This document shows, piece by piece, positions 1-9,651 of a DNA stretch of 64,000 nt; within the stretch, counting starts at the first letter, position 1, and each line of letters begins with the position of its first letter. A program made the position numbers and the translations under genes. The stretch spans positions 1 to 64,000 of the forward strand of contig NZ_JAHYSS010000002.1 in the NCBI RefSeq assembly GCF_019802255.1. Reading direction: 5' to 3'. The stretch comes from Pedobacter polysacchareus. Lineage in GTDB: Bacteria > Bacteroidota > Bacteroidia > Sphingobacteriales > Sphingobacteriaceae. A model generated the notes under the pieces. That model saw only the letters and a program-made list of their open reading frames with translations. It had not been told where the DNA came from and ran no database searches.

Positions 1-48
1 GGTGGTGACATCAAAGTCGAGTAATACTAATCATCCGAAGCTTTCAAG
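1..48 (+). rRNA. 23S ribosomal RNA, 3' end (partial)
   Basis: The first ~45 bases carry the conserved end of bacterial 23S rRNA: GAGTAATACTAATCATCCGA corresponds to the E. coli 3' segment around GGTACTAATGAACCG. The exact 3' end (about 45-50) is estimated by eye. The rest of 23S, and presumably 16S, lies left of the window. The operon is read on the plus strand because 5S follows in the same direction. Confidence 0.85.
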
Positions 49-194
49 AGCAATAAACTGTTGTTTGTTCTTCATAACTAACTTCTTTCAATAATATGTC
101 AAGTTTGTGGGCCATAGGATATGGTTCGTGTATTTGGGATACCGATAGCTTGTGCTAGAGGTAGCTGATACGAAAAAGCAAACAATAAAAATAT

Positions 195-309
195 TTAGGT
201 GCCTATATCGGCGGTGTCTACCTCTTCCCATTCCGAACAGAGAAGTCAAGCCCGCCAGAGCCGATGGTACTGCGGTAACACGTGGGAGAGTAGGTCGGTG
301 CCAAATCTT
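195..309 (+). rRNA. rrf: 5S ribosomal RNA
   Basis: About 115 bases with the classic 5S blocks: a GGTGCCTATATCGGCGGTG-type 5' arm, the CCATTCCGAACAGAGAAGTC loop B/C core, the CCGATGGTACTGCGG loop E region and the GGGAGAGTAGGTCGGTGCC 3' arm, which pairs back to the 5' arm. It sits about 150 bases after 23S, the normal spacing in an rrn operon, with no tRNA in the spacer or directly after it. Ends are accurate to a few bases. Confidence 0.95.
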
Positions 310-313
310 AAAG

Positions 314-343
314 AAAGCCTGTAGGAAACTACAGGCTTTTCTT
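314..343 (+). terminator. rRNA operon terminator
   Basis: AGCCTGTAG (316-324), GAAA loop, CTACAGGCT (329-337), then TTTTCTT. A perfect 9-bp stem with a tetraloop and U-tract only a few bases after 5S: a strong intrinsic terminator for the rrn operon. Confidence 0.9.
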
Positions 344-1720
344 GTATACAGCCTTTTTTTATATGCTGAAATGATTCCCATGCGCTGTATAGCTGCAATT
401 CCACAAAGTAATTTAAATTGTATCTCTGTTTTAGTCTTTGGTCTGTATTCGTCCTAACTTTAGTTAATAATCAATTTAGGCTTAGAGTTCCATTGTGGAC
501 GTTTATCCTATGAGTATAGATTCCACTCAGAAGCTATTATCCTGAAAGCTAAGAATGGCTATTCTGAATATTGGTCATCACTTTTGTATTGAGCTTTATT
601 CAATTGATTGTTATGATATTTCTATAACTTATTCATGTTTTCCTGAAATAGTAATCTCAAGGTATTAGGAAATTGGTTTAATTTCGATTCTTTTTAGGAT
701 TTTTTGTTAAGAACTAGGCATACCTGTAAGGAACAGCTCTTTGATATAAGCCAAATAATAATTTTTAAAAGGCAGCAGTGGCTTAAGGTACTATTATGAA
801 TCATGAAGATTTAATGGCTTTATGATTAAATATATAGGACTTCAAGAGATAGAATGTTGAAAAATGATGCTTATAGTAAATATACCCAATGGATTAAGGT
901 ATGAATTAACAACATTCCGGTTGAACTATGTAATATATTGAAATTAGGTACTAATGCGATTCTAGAGCAGTATTAGTCTTTAGGAGAGAACTGAGCGTAT
1001 ATAAAGGTATTTTTTGATGGTAGTGACAGTGGTACATTGTTAATTGCCTACAAAGCGCTAAAACTTGTCTGAATCTATTCAAACATAGATAAGGGCCAGG
1101 GATTTAATCATAATTGCTTTGGATTATTGACCAGGTGGGCTTAACTTATTTTGTGATTTGTGTTATAATGTACAAAAACTAATGTTGAGTGCTCATATGT
1201 GATATTATTTAGATTTTTATTCGTTGATTTTACTACATCTTTCTGTTGGGGTTATAGATTTGTTTTGTATTTATTTCCTTAAAATTTATCCAATGGTTAT
1301 TGGAATCTGGATTGCTATTTAATTATTAATTTGCTTGTTGAATGTTTCACAAGATTCTGTCTTATTGGTCTAATTTTTTGAGCTAAACAAAGAATAAAAT
1401 ATTTTTAATTGACATCAAAATTTTGCTGAAATCCCTCTTAATTTTGTACAATATTTTGGTTATTACGAGATTTTTCTGGTCATAACGATCAAAAATAATT
1501 TTCAATTTTAGACTTAAGTGTCTAATTCCGTCTTGAAAACGCTCAGGTCTTGTCTTTTTTGGTTTAAGTAAATAAGGAGTTTTTTGAAGTGTTTTAGCTT
1601 TATTTGACGATAGGTATTGGCTAACTTTAGCGTAAAATGGAGAGTTTTTTTGAGCAAAAATCCACTAAAATTGCAATGAGATTTTTCGTAATTAACTGAT
1701 AATAAATGGCTTTAAACATA
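344..1720. other. AT-rich gene-poor stretch
   Basis: Almost 1.4 kb between the rrn terminator and the tRNA terminator in which I find no convincing gene: every frame is broken by frequent stops and no protein family is recognisable. There are scattered T-rich and A-rich tracts, a palindrome TTAGAC-N6-GTCTAA at 1508-1525, and a boxA-like GCTCTTTGA at 736-744. None of these is enough to call a feature. Confidence 0.5.
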
Positions 1721-1721
1721 G

Positions 1722-1747
1722 AAAAGCCCACATTTCTGTGAGCTTTT
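1722..1747 (-). terminator. tRNA-Met terminator
   Basis: Read on the minus strand, AAAAGCTCACA, GAAA loop, TGTGGGCTTTT forms an 11-bp stem with one G-U pair, followed by TCTATG. It lies 6 bases beyond the tRNA 3' end and is the likely end of that transcript. Confidence 0.75.
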
Positions 1748-1752
1748 AACAG

Positions 1753-1826
1753 TAGCGGGGAGCAGGATCGAACTGCCGACCTCAGGGTTATGAATCCTGC
1801 GCTCTAACCATCTGAGCTACCCCGCC
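1753..1826 (-). tRNA. tRNA-Met (anticodon CAU)
   Basis: A full cloverleaf on the minus strand. The acceptor GGCGGGG pairs with CCCCGCT (final G-U), the D arm is GCTC/GAGC, the anticodon loop is TTCATAA and the T loop is TTCGATC. The anticodon CAU gives methionine. It lacks the three G-C pairs at 29-31/39-41 that mark initiator tRNA, so it is probably the elongator; a tRNA-Ile2 with lysidine is less likely from overall sequence. Position 31-39 is an A-C mismatch beside the anticodon loop. CCA is not encoded. Confidence 0.93.
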
Positions 1827-1932
1827 GGGCGATCTTCTTTTCTAAAGAGTTGCAAATATAGAAAAAAATACTTTCCTTTAGAAATAAATAAAAAAAAAAT
1901 TGTCCATTAGTTCAGAATGTAAGGATCCATCG

Positions 1933-2313
1933 ATGTCAGAAAAGAAAAAGTTTACGTTAGAATATGAATTGAGATCATCCCCACGAATTTTGTTTAGCTT
2001 TATTAGCGAGCCAAATGGCTTGTCTCAGTGGTTTGCCGACGATGTAATTTTCCGTGACCAGGTTTATACATTTACATGGGATGATGAAGTACAAAAAGCG
2101 AAGCTTTTAAGTATTAAAGAGAATAAATTGGTGAAATTTAAATGGCTTGATGATGAACCGCATTGTTATTTTGAAATGGAAATCGTTCAAGACGAATTAA
2201 CGAACGATGTTGCACTTTCTATTACAGACTTTGCTACTGAAGATACACTTGCAGAACGTACCTTAATATGGGATAACCAGATAACCTATTTACATAGTGT
2301 GCTTGGAGCATAA
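1933..2313 (+). CDS. START-like domain protein
   Basis: A 126-residue acidic cytoplasmic protein that reads as the small START-like (SRPBCC fold) family found across Bacteroidetes. It begins MSEKKKFTLEYELRSSP and holds the typical W-F pair in LSQWFADDV. Molecular function is unknown; the fold usually makes a hydrophobic ligand pocket. An in-frame TTG at 1900 would add 11 residues, but the ATG at 1933 has AAGGA 7 bases upstream and matches the usual N-terminus of the family. The gene ends 30 bases before the LptF/G gene, which has its own promoter box, so the two need not be co-transcribed. Confidence 0.85.
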   Translation: MSEKKKFTLEYELRSSPRILFSFISEPNGLSQWFADDVIFRDQVYTFTWDDEVQKAKLLSIKENKLVKFKWLDDEPHCYFEMEIVQDELTNDVALSITDFATEDTLAERTLIWDNQITYLHSVLGA

Positions 2314-2331
2314 TTTTTCAGTTGCTTTGTT

Positions 2332-2339
2332 TACCTTTG
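2332..2339 (+). promoter_or_regulatory. -7 promoter box TACCTTTG
   Basis: A perfect match to the Bacteroidetes -7 consensus TAnnTTTG, ending 4 bases before the TTG start of the LptF/G gene. No clear -33 TTG was found at the usual distance. If used, the transcript would be essentially leaderless. Confidence 0.5.
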
Positions 2340-2343
2340 CATA

Positions 2344-3783
2344 TTGAAAAAGATTCATTTACTTCTGCTCAAAGCGTTTATTAGGCCTTTTTTCGTCACA
2401 TTTTTTATTGTGATGTTTATATTATTGATGTTCTTTTTATTTAAGTACGTCGATGATTTAATTGGAAAAGGTTTTGAATGGTATGTAATTCTAGAGCTGA
2501 TGTACTATGCATCAGCTGCTAATGTTTCCATGGCACTTCCACTTTCGATCCTATTGTCGTCTATAATGACTTTTGGAACTCTAGGGGAGAACTATGAGCT
2601 GGTTGCTATAAAGTCTGCTGGAGTATCACTTCAAAAGGCAATGATGCCTTTATTGGTATTAATTGTATTTATAGCCATTGGTTCTTTCTTGTTTTCAGAC
2701 GTGATGCTTCCAAAGGCCAATTTAAAGTTTGGCTCTCTACTGTGGGATATACGAAATAAGAAGTTATCTTTTCTAATTAAGGAGGGGGTATTCAATAATA
2801 GTATTCCAGGGTATTCCATAAGAGTAGATAAAAAGGGTGAAGATGGTGTTACTTTAGAAGGGGTAATGATCTATGACCATACGAGTAATAGTGGAATAGC
2901 AAAAATCATCATCGCAAAAGAGGGGAAAATGGCTAGTGATGACAAGAACCTTCTTTTAAAGTTAAAGAATGGTGTAAGGTATGAGGAATCCAGTGGTGAA
3001 AATACTTCTTATAACCCAAGGCAGCAATTCACTCGTATGCGATTCAAAGAAACAGATCAAAAATTTGATATATCTAGTTTTAAAATGAACCGAACAGATG
3101 AGCAAGGTTTTAGAAATAATACCCAAATGCTCAATCTAAAAGGGTTAGTCAAAAAACAGGATTCTTTAACAAAAGAATTAGATAGTATCAATAAATTTGC
3201 TGGTATGACTGTCGCTAGTTACTTTAAACAGAATAACTATGTGAAGGGCTACACTAAGGTCAATACCCCTGAAAAGAAGATTACAGCGTCTGTATTGAAG
3301 GCTTTGCCGGATGGAGATCGATTACGGTCTATTCAGTCTGCAATAGATCAGGCTAAGATTATTAAAGAAACTGTATCAGGTAGATTAGCTGATCATTCGG
3401 ATAAGGTTCGTAATATTATTAAAGTTGAGATTGAGTATCAAAAGAAATTCACTCTAGCGGTGTCATGCCTACTCTTGTTTTTCATTGGTGCACCATTAGG
3501 TGCAATTATTAGAAAGGGAGGATTAGGCTTACCTGTGGTGATGGCGATCGTATTCTTTTTAATTTATCATATCATCGCTACAGTGGCTGAGAAATCTGCG
3601 ATAACAGGCACATTAGCTCCTTTCTTCGGACCTTGGCTTGCGATTATTATACTATCACCTGTAGGGGCATTTCTGACCTATAAAGCGACTGTTGATTCTG
3701 CCTTATTTGATATTAATGCGATTAAACAATCGATAACGGGTCTTTTTAAAAGGAAAAAACAGCGATCAAAATCCAAGGTGTAA
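2344..3783 (+). CDS. LptF/LptG-family LPS export permease (YjgP/YjgQ)
   Basis: A 479-residue inner-membrane protein of the LptF/LptG family, the transmembrane half of the ABC machine that pulls lipopolysaccharide out of the inner membrane. Three hydrophobic segments lie near residues 12-33, 50-75 and 95-118. A long periplasmic part (about 125-370) follows, then three more helices (about 375-395, 400-420, 428-452) and a basic tail. E. coli homologues are about 360 residues; the excess lies in a charged periplasmic insert near 230-360, as is usual in Bacteroidetes. The start is TTG, since no ATG precedes the first helix. Whether it acts as LptF, LptG or both cannot be told here. Confidence 0.9.
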   Translation: MKKIHLLLLKAFIRPFFVTFFIVMFILLMFFLFKYVDDLIGKGFEWYVILELMYYASAANVSMALPLSILLSSIMTFGTLGENYELVAIKSAGVSLQKAMMPLLVLIVFIAIGSFLFSDVMLPKANLKFGSLLWDIRNKKLSFLIKEGVFNNSIPGYSIRVDKKGEDGVTLEGVMIYDHTSNSGIAKIIIAKEGKMASDDKNLLLKLKNGVRYEESSGENTSYNPRQQFTRMRFKETDQKFDISSFKMNRTDEQGFRNNTQMLNLKGLVKKQDSLTKELDSINKFAGMTVASYFKQNNYVKGYTKVNTPEKKITASVLKALPDGDRLRSIQSAIDQAKIIKETVSGRLADHSDKVRNIIKVEIEYQKKFTLAVSCLLLFFIGAPLGAIIRKGGLGLPVVMAIVFFLIYHIIATVAEKSAITGTLAPFFGPWLAIIILSPVGAFLTYKATVDSALFDINAIKQSITGLFKRKKQRSKSKV

Positions 3784-3866
3784 CGTAAGCTAACTATAAA
3801 TTATACTGGCAAATATTCATTACTTATTTATGATATTTTAGCGAAGGATATTGAATAGGAAGGTTG

Positions 3867-3874
3867 TAACTTTG
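3867..3874 (+). promoter_or_regulatory. -7 promoter box TAACTTTG for ribBA
   Basis: TAnnTTTG match 65 bases upstream of the ribBA ATG, implying a 5' leader near 60 nt. That is too short for an FMN riboswitch, and none of its conserved blocks is visible. Confidence 0.45.
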
Positions 3875-3939
3875 TACTTAATCTTAATAGTTAAACAAGC
3901 AGCTAATCTTAGTGTTTGTACATAGATATATTTCAAAAA

Positions 3940-5151
3940 ATGGAAATCAAACTTAATGCAATAGAAGAAGCTATTGCTGAAATACAAGCTGGTAAAGTGG
4001 TTATTGTTGTTGATGATGAGGACAGAGAAAATGAAGGAGACTTCCTGACTGCTGCTGCAAATGCAACTCCTGAAGTAATTAACTTTATGGCGACCCATGG
4101 AAGAGGATTAATATGTGCTGCTTTAACAGAAGAGAGATGTGACGAACTTGGTTTGGAACTAATGGTAGGCAAAAATACGGCTGCTTACGAGACAAATTTC
4201 ACTGTTTCTGTGGATTTAATTGGCTACGGCTGTACTACTGGTATCTCTGCATCAGATAGATCAAAGACGATTCAGGCATTGATTAACCCAAATACAAACC
4301 CTGATGAATTAGGTAAACCAGGACATATTTTTCCTTTGAGATCTAAAGATGGCGGAGTATTAAGAAGGTCAGGTCACACCGAGGCTTCAGTTGATTTAGC
4401 AAGATTGGCCGGTATGGAGCCAGCTGGAGTTTTAGTAGAAATTATGAAGGAGGATGGTGAGATGGCCAGGCTACCTGATCTTGTAAAGATTGCTGCACAG
4501 CATAACCTCAAAATCATTTCAATAAAAGATCTTATTGCTTATAGGTTGAGTAAAGAAAGTTTAATTCAAGAAGAGGTGACAGTTAATCTTCCTACTCAAT
4601 GGGGAGATTTCAAGATGACGGCCTATACACAATTAGATACTGGTGCCACCCATTTGGCAATAAGTAAAGGAGAGTGGACGGCGGATGAACCTGTTATGGT
4701 GAGAGTCCATAGTTCCTGTGTTACAGGAGATATCTTTGGCTCTTGTCGCTGTGATTGCGGTCCACAGTTGCATAAGGCAATGGAAATGATCGATAAGGAA
4801 GGCAAAGGACTAATTGTATACATGAACCAGGAAGGAAGAGGTATTGGACTAGTTAACAAATTAAGGTCATACAACCTTCAGGATGCAGGATTTGATACTG
4901 TAGAAGCTAATATAAAATTAGGTTTTAAAGGAGATGAGAGAGACTATGGAGTTGGGGCGCAGATCCTAAGAGCTCAAGGTATTTCAAAGATGAGATTGAT
5001 GTCGAATAATCCTACAAAACGTGCCGGTCTAACTGGATATGGATTAGAAATTTTAGAGAATATTTCGATAGAAATTGAAAGTAATATACATAATGAACAA
5101 TATCTGAGAACCAAACGTGATAAAATGGGACATCAGATTATGAAAGGATAA
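3940..5151 (+). CDS. ribBA: RibBA: DHBP synthase / GTP cyclohydrolase II
   Basis: A fused two-domain riboflavin enzyme of 403 residues. The N-terminal half makes 3,4-dihydroxy-2-butanone 4-phosphate from ribulose 5-phosphate and carries the acidic [11 protein letters not shown] loop (residues 25-35). The C-terminal half (from about 205) is GTP cyclohydrolase II, with zinc-ligand block [17 protein letters not shown] and NQEGRGIGL. Together they supply both precursors of lumazine. An upstream in-frame TTG at 3916 was rejected in favour of ATG 3940, because [12 protein letters not shown] is the usual start. It is convergent with tamB, with 4 bases between stop codons. ribF, which turns riboflavin into FMN and FAD, is at 22070. 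Confidence 0.97.
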   Translation: MEIKLNAIEEAIAEIQAGKVVIVVDDEDRENEGDFLTAAANATPEVINFMATHGRGLICAALTEERCDELGLELMVGKNTAAYETNFTVSVDLIGYGCTTGISASDRSKTIQALINPNTNPDELGKPGHIFPLRSKDGGVLRRSGHTEASVDLARLAGMEPAGVLVEIMKEDGEMARLPDLVKIAAQHNLKIISIKDLIAYRLSKESLIQEEVTVNLPTQWGDFKMTAYTQLDTGATHLAISKGEWTADEPVMVRVHSSCVTGDIFGSCRCDCGPQLHKAMEMIDKEGKGLIVYMNQEGRGIGLVNKLRSYNLQDAGFDTVEANIKLGFKGDERDYGVGAQILRAQGISKMRLMSNNPTKRAGLTGYGLEILENISIEIESNIHNEQYLRTKRDKMGHQIMKG

Positions 5152-5155
5152 TCAC

Positions 5156-8100
5156 CTATCTTTTCGGATTGTTTTTTTGCTGTTCATTAAGAATAGCCTC
5201 TTTATTAATTAATTGCCTGGTTTTTGGGGTTTCCCCATGCTGGGCTTTTTTCTTTTGTTCTCTTTTGTATTGTCCAGTGATCTTTTTCAAAAACTCTCTA
5301 AAACTGTCAAACTGCTGTGTGTAAACTAAGCCCAAAGCGGTTACATTGTTGTTCTGATTGATACCTGAAGTTGTAAAGATCGTTTGCTGCGTTGGAGGTT
5401 TATTAGATAATTTTCCCACCAGAGTCCCATCCTTTTTGATTAAACCAAGAATCTCGACCTCACCACCTACATTATTTCTGGAAAATCCATTTAATGACAA
5501 ATCATTGGTGCTTCCTCTGTTTACTATACCTGCATTTAGGACCACGCGGTCATTAAACAATCTAAAGGAAGCATTCGCTTCAGTTAATGAGCGGACATTA
5601 AAATCAACAAAGTCGAGATTTAAAGAGGAGAGTACATTGTTAAGCTGATTAAACAATAACTCTGTTGCTGTACTGGTTACTCCACTGGTTAACTGTTTTC
5701 CTAAGTCCTCATTTCCTGTTCCTGGAGCAAAACTCCTTCTAATGATTAAGCTTAGTGCTTGTAGATTAAGGTTGTTTGAATCATTGAAATAAGCTTGCAT
5801 TTCTTCTTTAATTGCCGGATTGGATGGAAAGAAGATATCCAGTTTGATGTCAGGTTTCAATAATAAGCCCGATAAGCCCATTTCTACTTCCGTTAACACA
5901 CGTTCATCCTTATTATTACCATCTCTATTCGCTGCAGTATATAGATCTCTTAAACTTGTTCTAAGGGAATAAATGGCTTTCAATTGTATTTGGGCCATAG
6001 TTGGATTGCCTGTCCAGCGGATGGTACCACCTTGTCTTATGTTGAACTTTTTATTAATAACTTCCTGAGCAGTAAAATCGAAACTACCATTTTCAATGAT
6101 GTAGTCTCCTGTCATATCGAAGTCACCCTGGCTATTAATTTTTAAAGTGAGGTCGGTTGCATTTCCTCGTCCACTCAGGTTACCTAGGCTGGTGAATATA
6201 TTGGCGACACTATTAGGGTCTACATCCAGTTTTAAATTCATGGTAAGTCCATCAAAACTGTTTTGTTTTTTCACTATTTTAGTAGTGTCTTTACTTACAA
6301 AGGTGATGAAATCCTTACTGGAAACTGTCTCAGAGCTATTCAGCGGCAGATTAAATACCGTTCCTTTTTCTGTTTTGGCGTCAATATCGATGTACATACG
6401 ATTAGTTGGACCTTTGAAAATGAAAGTTCCTGTACCGTAAGCCTGACCATAATAAACAGGATTATCTTTTTCTGTGGTATTTAATGCCATGAAGTTCGTC
6501 GCTTTGATAACAGCGTCAATAGTAGGATTATCCAAGTTGTTTAAATCTACAGTACCGTTGGCAATAGCCTGATTATTGTCTACATCTAAAAGTTTTAAAT
6601 TATGTATTTTAATTATACTATTGTCGATGGTGACCTGATCATTTAGTGTATAGGCTGTTTGCAGATAATTAATCGTCATTTTCCCTTTATCAAATGATAT
6701 TTCTCCATTGATAGCGGGTTTTTCGAATGGGCCTTTGACGGCGAGATCCGCAGAAATATTACCTTTTAATTTTGAAACAAGTTTCTTAACAAGGGGTTCT
6801 AATACGGCCATCTCAGTTTCATCTAGCTTAATATGTAGGTCTATCTCTTTCTTCTCCAGATCAAGACTCCCCCTTGCTTTTAAGGTTTCTTTATCGTGGC
6901 TCATAATACTAGTATAGATATTAGCCACATTTTCTGCCTGATGAAAAGATGAAGTATCTGTGAGACGTCCAATATAAGTGTCATTAAAACTTAAGGAATC
7001 AATTGTGATATGATCTGATATTTTAGGAGATTTTAAAACATGGTATAGTTTTGTTTCACCGTTTAATTTTCCTGCGAGTTTTACACCTAAAGTCTTTACA
7101 AAAGGGTTTATTGTTTTAAGGTCAAATTGGTTAAAACCGACCTGAAGTAAGTCTGTGGGATCATTGGATAGAATGCCATCTATGGTTAATAACTGCGATC
7201 CGTTACTAAGGTCAAAATTACTGATTTGAGTTTTTCCATCATGAAAACTGATTCTAACTTTCTCTTGAATTTTCCAGTCTTCATTATTTATTTTCAAAAT
7301 AGAAGGTAAGATCGTGATACGACCTATAGTATCTGTCGCAAATTCAACCAGTCCGTTTAAATCCAATGAGTTGGCGTCATCCGCATTTGCGAGTTTAACA
7401 TTCAGACTTAAGCTATCATTTCTAAGAATATTCGAAATATTCACATTTTTAATATACAAACTATCATTAAGATCAACGCGATCTGAGGTGATAATGGCCT
7501 GTAACTGATTTGTAGAGGTGTTTTCATCCACAATGATGTTATTGACTATTATACCTTTATACTTCAGTTTTTTTACAAATCCATTTATAGTGGCGACATT
7601 TTTTTGTGAGTCAAAGTTTCCAAGAAAAACTGCCTGATCTTCTATTTCCAGACCTGGCACTAAGAGTTGTGCAACAGGTTCAAATTTTTTGATTTTAAGG
7701 TCAAATTTGAAGATCTGATCTTTATAATTGACAATATCTGCTTTTAATGATGGAATATATGTTTTTGCGAGTGCTTTATAATAGGATGGAAGTGTATTTA
7801 GATCATACTGGCCCTTGATGCTTGCATCTAATATATCTGAATTGACAGTCAAGCTTCTATCTTTTCCCATTCCATTGGCACTCAATTGGATTGAATCGAT
7901 ATGGTATATACCTTTAACATTATTAAGTTGAACGTGTTGTAAAAGAAGATTTCCCTGAATATTATCTAAATTATTCCCTGTAAAATTAGTGCTGAATACC
8001 GCATCAATCTGAAGTGAATCCTTATAGAGTTTCAGTGCCTTTAGTCTGGCATTTTTAATGTTAGCTTTAAAGTTAAACTCCGGAAGTTTTCCATTTAAGT

Positions 8101-9580
8101 TTACTCCACCATCAAAAACCATCTTAAGATTTTTGTCATCAACTTTTAGACTGCCATCAAAATATTTTTTCTCAAAGGTCCCATCTATCTCAATATTTCT
8201 ATACCTGTAATTGTTAAAATCAATGTAGTCAATGTTGCCATCTAATCGTTCAGTAAGATTTTTGATTTCTGTTCCTCTGCCTTTGATGTTTAGCGCTGCT
8301 GTAATTTTTCCCAGGCTCTTTTCATTGATCAGGTCACCTAAATTAAAATCATAGGTTTTTACATTGCCAGAATAGGAAGGAACTCCTTGTTTATCAATTT
8401 TCATATTGACATCGGAGACCAGGCGGCCTATTTTTGTTTTAAACTCCCCATAGGCGATAAAATCATTTTGGAAGCCAGTAAAGGAGCCATTAAAATTGAC
8501 GTTACCAAATTTGGAAATGATTTCAGGGATTTTCTTCGCTTTTTTTCCTGTCACACTGGTAATTAAATCGTCCAGATCTTTTTTATTGGTTCCTGCCATC
8601 TCGATTTTAAGGTCCATAAAGGTCTCCTTAAGGATTGGTAAACCTTTAAGTGCAAAATCTCCCTTAATGTGGGTCGCTTTTCCTGCCTTTATTGATAGCT
8701 TTTTAGCACGTAGGTTTTTGACCAAACCCGTTATTTGTCCATCTACGTCTAGTTCTAAATTCATTTGATCTAGTTCAGAAGTAAAATAAGATACATCTCG
8801 GGAAGCAATATGACTATCCTTAAAACTGGCTTTCATTCTTACCTTGTTCACATAGTCTCTGAAGTCTCTGTATCGGCTAAAGCTCATTTTAAAGTAATCC
8901 TTTAACTTGGAATGATTGGTTTCCAATAACAAACGTTCCAACTCTATTTGATTAGAATCTACTGTAGCGAATGTGGTTAAGTTTTTAAGATAGAATCCGC
9001 TTTTCTCCTTAAATGTCAGATTTTTGATATTTGCTTGAAGAATGTGGTCTGTGGTATTTAATTTTTCAACAATGCCGTTCAAATTACTAAGCTGAACATC
9101 TTCAAAATTAACACCCCTCATTACAGTGTCGTATTTATAGTTTTTATACCTAAAACCAAAATTGTTGAGGATAACCCGATCGAAAGTGATTTTGAAAGGT
9201 TGCTTCTTTTTTACGGTTGGTGCCCCAGAGTCAAAGTAATCGATGATAAAATCTAGATTTGTAGTTCCGTCTTTATAGGTTTTAAGGAAAAAAGCGCCGT
9301 TATTTAACTGTACGGTATTGACGTCTACAATTCTTTTTTTGAGAGAAAATTGGTTTAGATCAACTAAAAATTTGGGGGTGTTTAACAGTGTATCCTTTTG
9401 CTGATCGAGTACTAATAAGTTTTCTAGTACAAGGGATTTAAATGGTTTGATGTAAATTCCCGATAAGGATATAGTTGTATTTAGTTCTTTAGATAAATAA
9501 TCAGCTGCTTTTTTTGCGACAAAAGTCTGCACAGGCTTGAATTGAAGCGCGAATAATAGAATCGCAACTAGTAATAACAC
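5156..9580 (-). CDS. tamB: TamB-like translocation/assembly module protein
   Basis: A giant envelope protein (1474 residues from GTG) of the TamB/DUF490 group, which spans the periplasm as a hydrophobic beta-groove and serves outer-membrane assembly or lipid transport. An N-terminal anchor is followed by AsmA-like repeats of short beta-strands and by the TamB C-terminal domain (about 1100-1440, with GNLSGRGNATDL and QGDFDMTGDYIIENG). The C-terminus is charged. The first legal start is GTG 9580, but the frame stays open upstream and reads IKKLLKILLWFVAS, which would give the anchor its missing basic N-terminus; initiation at ATT 9622-9620 is therefore plausible. It is divergent from tsaD, an arrangement familiar from other Bacteroidetes. 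Confidence 0.88.
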   Translation of the reverse strand: MLLLVAILLFALQFKPVQTFVAKKAADYLSKELNTTISLSGIYIKPFKSLVLENLLVLDQQKDTLLNTPKFLVDLNQFSLKKRIVDVNTVQLNNGAFFLKTYKDGTTNLDFIIDYFDSGAPTVKKKQPFKITFDRVILNNFGFRYKNYKYDTVMRGVNFEDVQLSNLNGIVEKLNTTDHILQANIKNLTFKEKSGFYLKNLTTFATVDSNQIELERLLLETNHSKLKDYFKMSFSRYRDFRDYVNKVRMKASFKDSHIASRDVSYFTSELDQMNLELDVDGQITGLVKNLRAKKLSIKAGKATHIKGDFALKGLPILKETFMDLKIEMAGTNKKDLDDLITSVTGKKAKKIPEIISKFGNVNFNGSFTGFQNDFIAYGEFKTKIGRLVSDVNMKIDKQGVPSYSGNVKTYDFNLGDLINEKSLGKITAALNIKGRGTEIKNLTERLDGNIDYIDFNNYRYRNIEIDGTFEKKYFDGSLKVDDKNLKMVFDGGVNLNGKLPEFNFKANIKNARLKALKLYKDSLQIDAVFSTNFTGNNLDNIQGNLLLQHVQLNNVKGIYHIDSIQLSANGMGKDRSLTVNSDILDASIKGQYDLNTLPSYYKALAKTYIPSLKADIVNYKDQIFKFDLKIKKFEPVAQLLVPGLEIEDQAVFLGNFDSQKNVATINGFVKKLKYKGIIVNNIIVDENTSTNQLQAIITSDRVDLNDSLYIKNVNISNILRNDSLSLNVKLANADDANSLDLNGLVEFATDTIGRITILPSILKINNEDWKIQEKVRISFHDGKTQISNFDLSNGSQLLTIDGILSNDPTDLLQVGFNQFDLKTINPFVKTLGVKLAGKLNGETKLYHVLKSPKISDHITIDSLSFNDTYIGRLTDTSSFHQAENVANIYTSIMSHDKETLKARGSLDLEKKEIDLHIKLDETEMAVLEPLVKKLVSKLKGNISADLAVKGPFEKPAINGEISFDKGKMTINYLQTAYTLNDQVTIDNSIIKIHNLKLLDVDNNQAIANGTVDLNNLDNPTIDAVIKATNFMALNTTEKDNPVYYGQAYGTGTFIFKGPTNRMYIDIDAKTEKGTVFNLPLNSSETVSSKDFITFVSKDTTKIVKKQNSFDGLTMNLKLDVDPNSVANIFTSLGNLSGRGNATDLTLKINSQGDFDMTGDYIIENGSFDFTAQEVINKKFNIRQGGTIRWTGNPTMAQIQLKAIYSLRTSLRDLYTAANRDGNNKDERVLTEVEMGLSGLLLKPDIKLDIFFPSNPAIKEEMQAYFNDSNNLNLQALSLIIRRSFAPGTGNEDLGKQLTSGVTSTATELLFNQLNNVLSSLNLDFVDFNVRSLTEANASFRLFNDRVVLNAGIVNRGSTNDLSLNGFSRNNVGGEVEILGLIKKDGTLVGKLSNKPPTQQTIFTTSGINQNNNVTALGLVYTQQFDSFREFLKKITGQYKREQKKKAQHGETPKTRQLINKEAILNEQQKNNPKR

Positions 9581-9651
9581 TGATGCAACAAACCAAAGAA
9601 GTATTTTTAATAGTTTTTTAATAGTTTTGTAGCTTAATAATAATAATCATT

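Noticed and set aside
152..457. 101-codon open frame running through the 5S rRNA
   Set aside because: It overlaps the 5S gene and its terminator; there is no protein-like composition or start context.
736..744. boxA-like GCTCTTTGA, as found in rRNA leaders
   Set aside because: No rRNA or long structured RNA follows it, and nine bases in AT-rich DNA are easily matched by chance.
1349..1364. parS-like TGTTTCAC half-site
   Set aside because: Only one half matches the palindrome; the other half departs at most positions.
3875..3939. Possible FMN riboswitch before ribBA
   Set aside because: The leader after the promoter box is only about 60 nt and none of the conserved RFN blocks is present.
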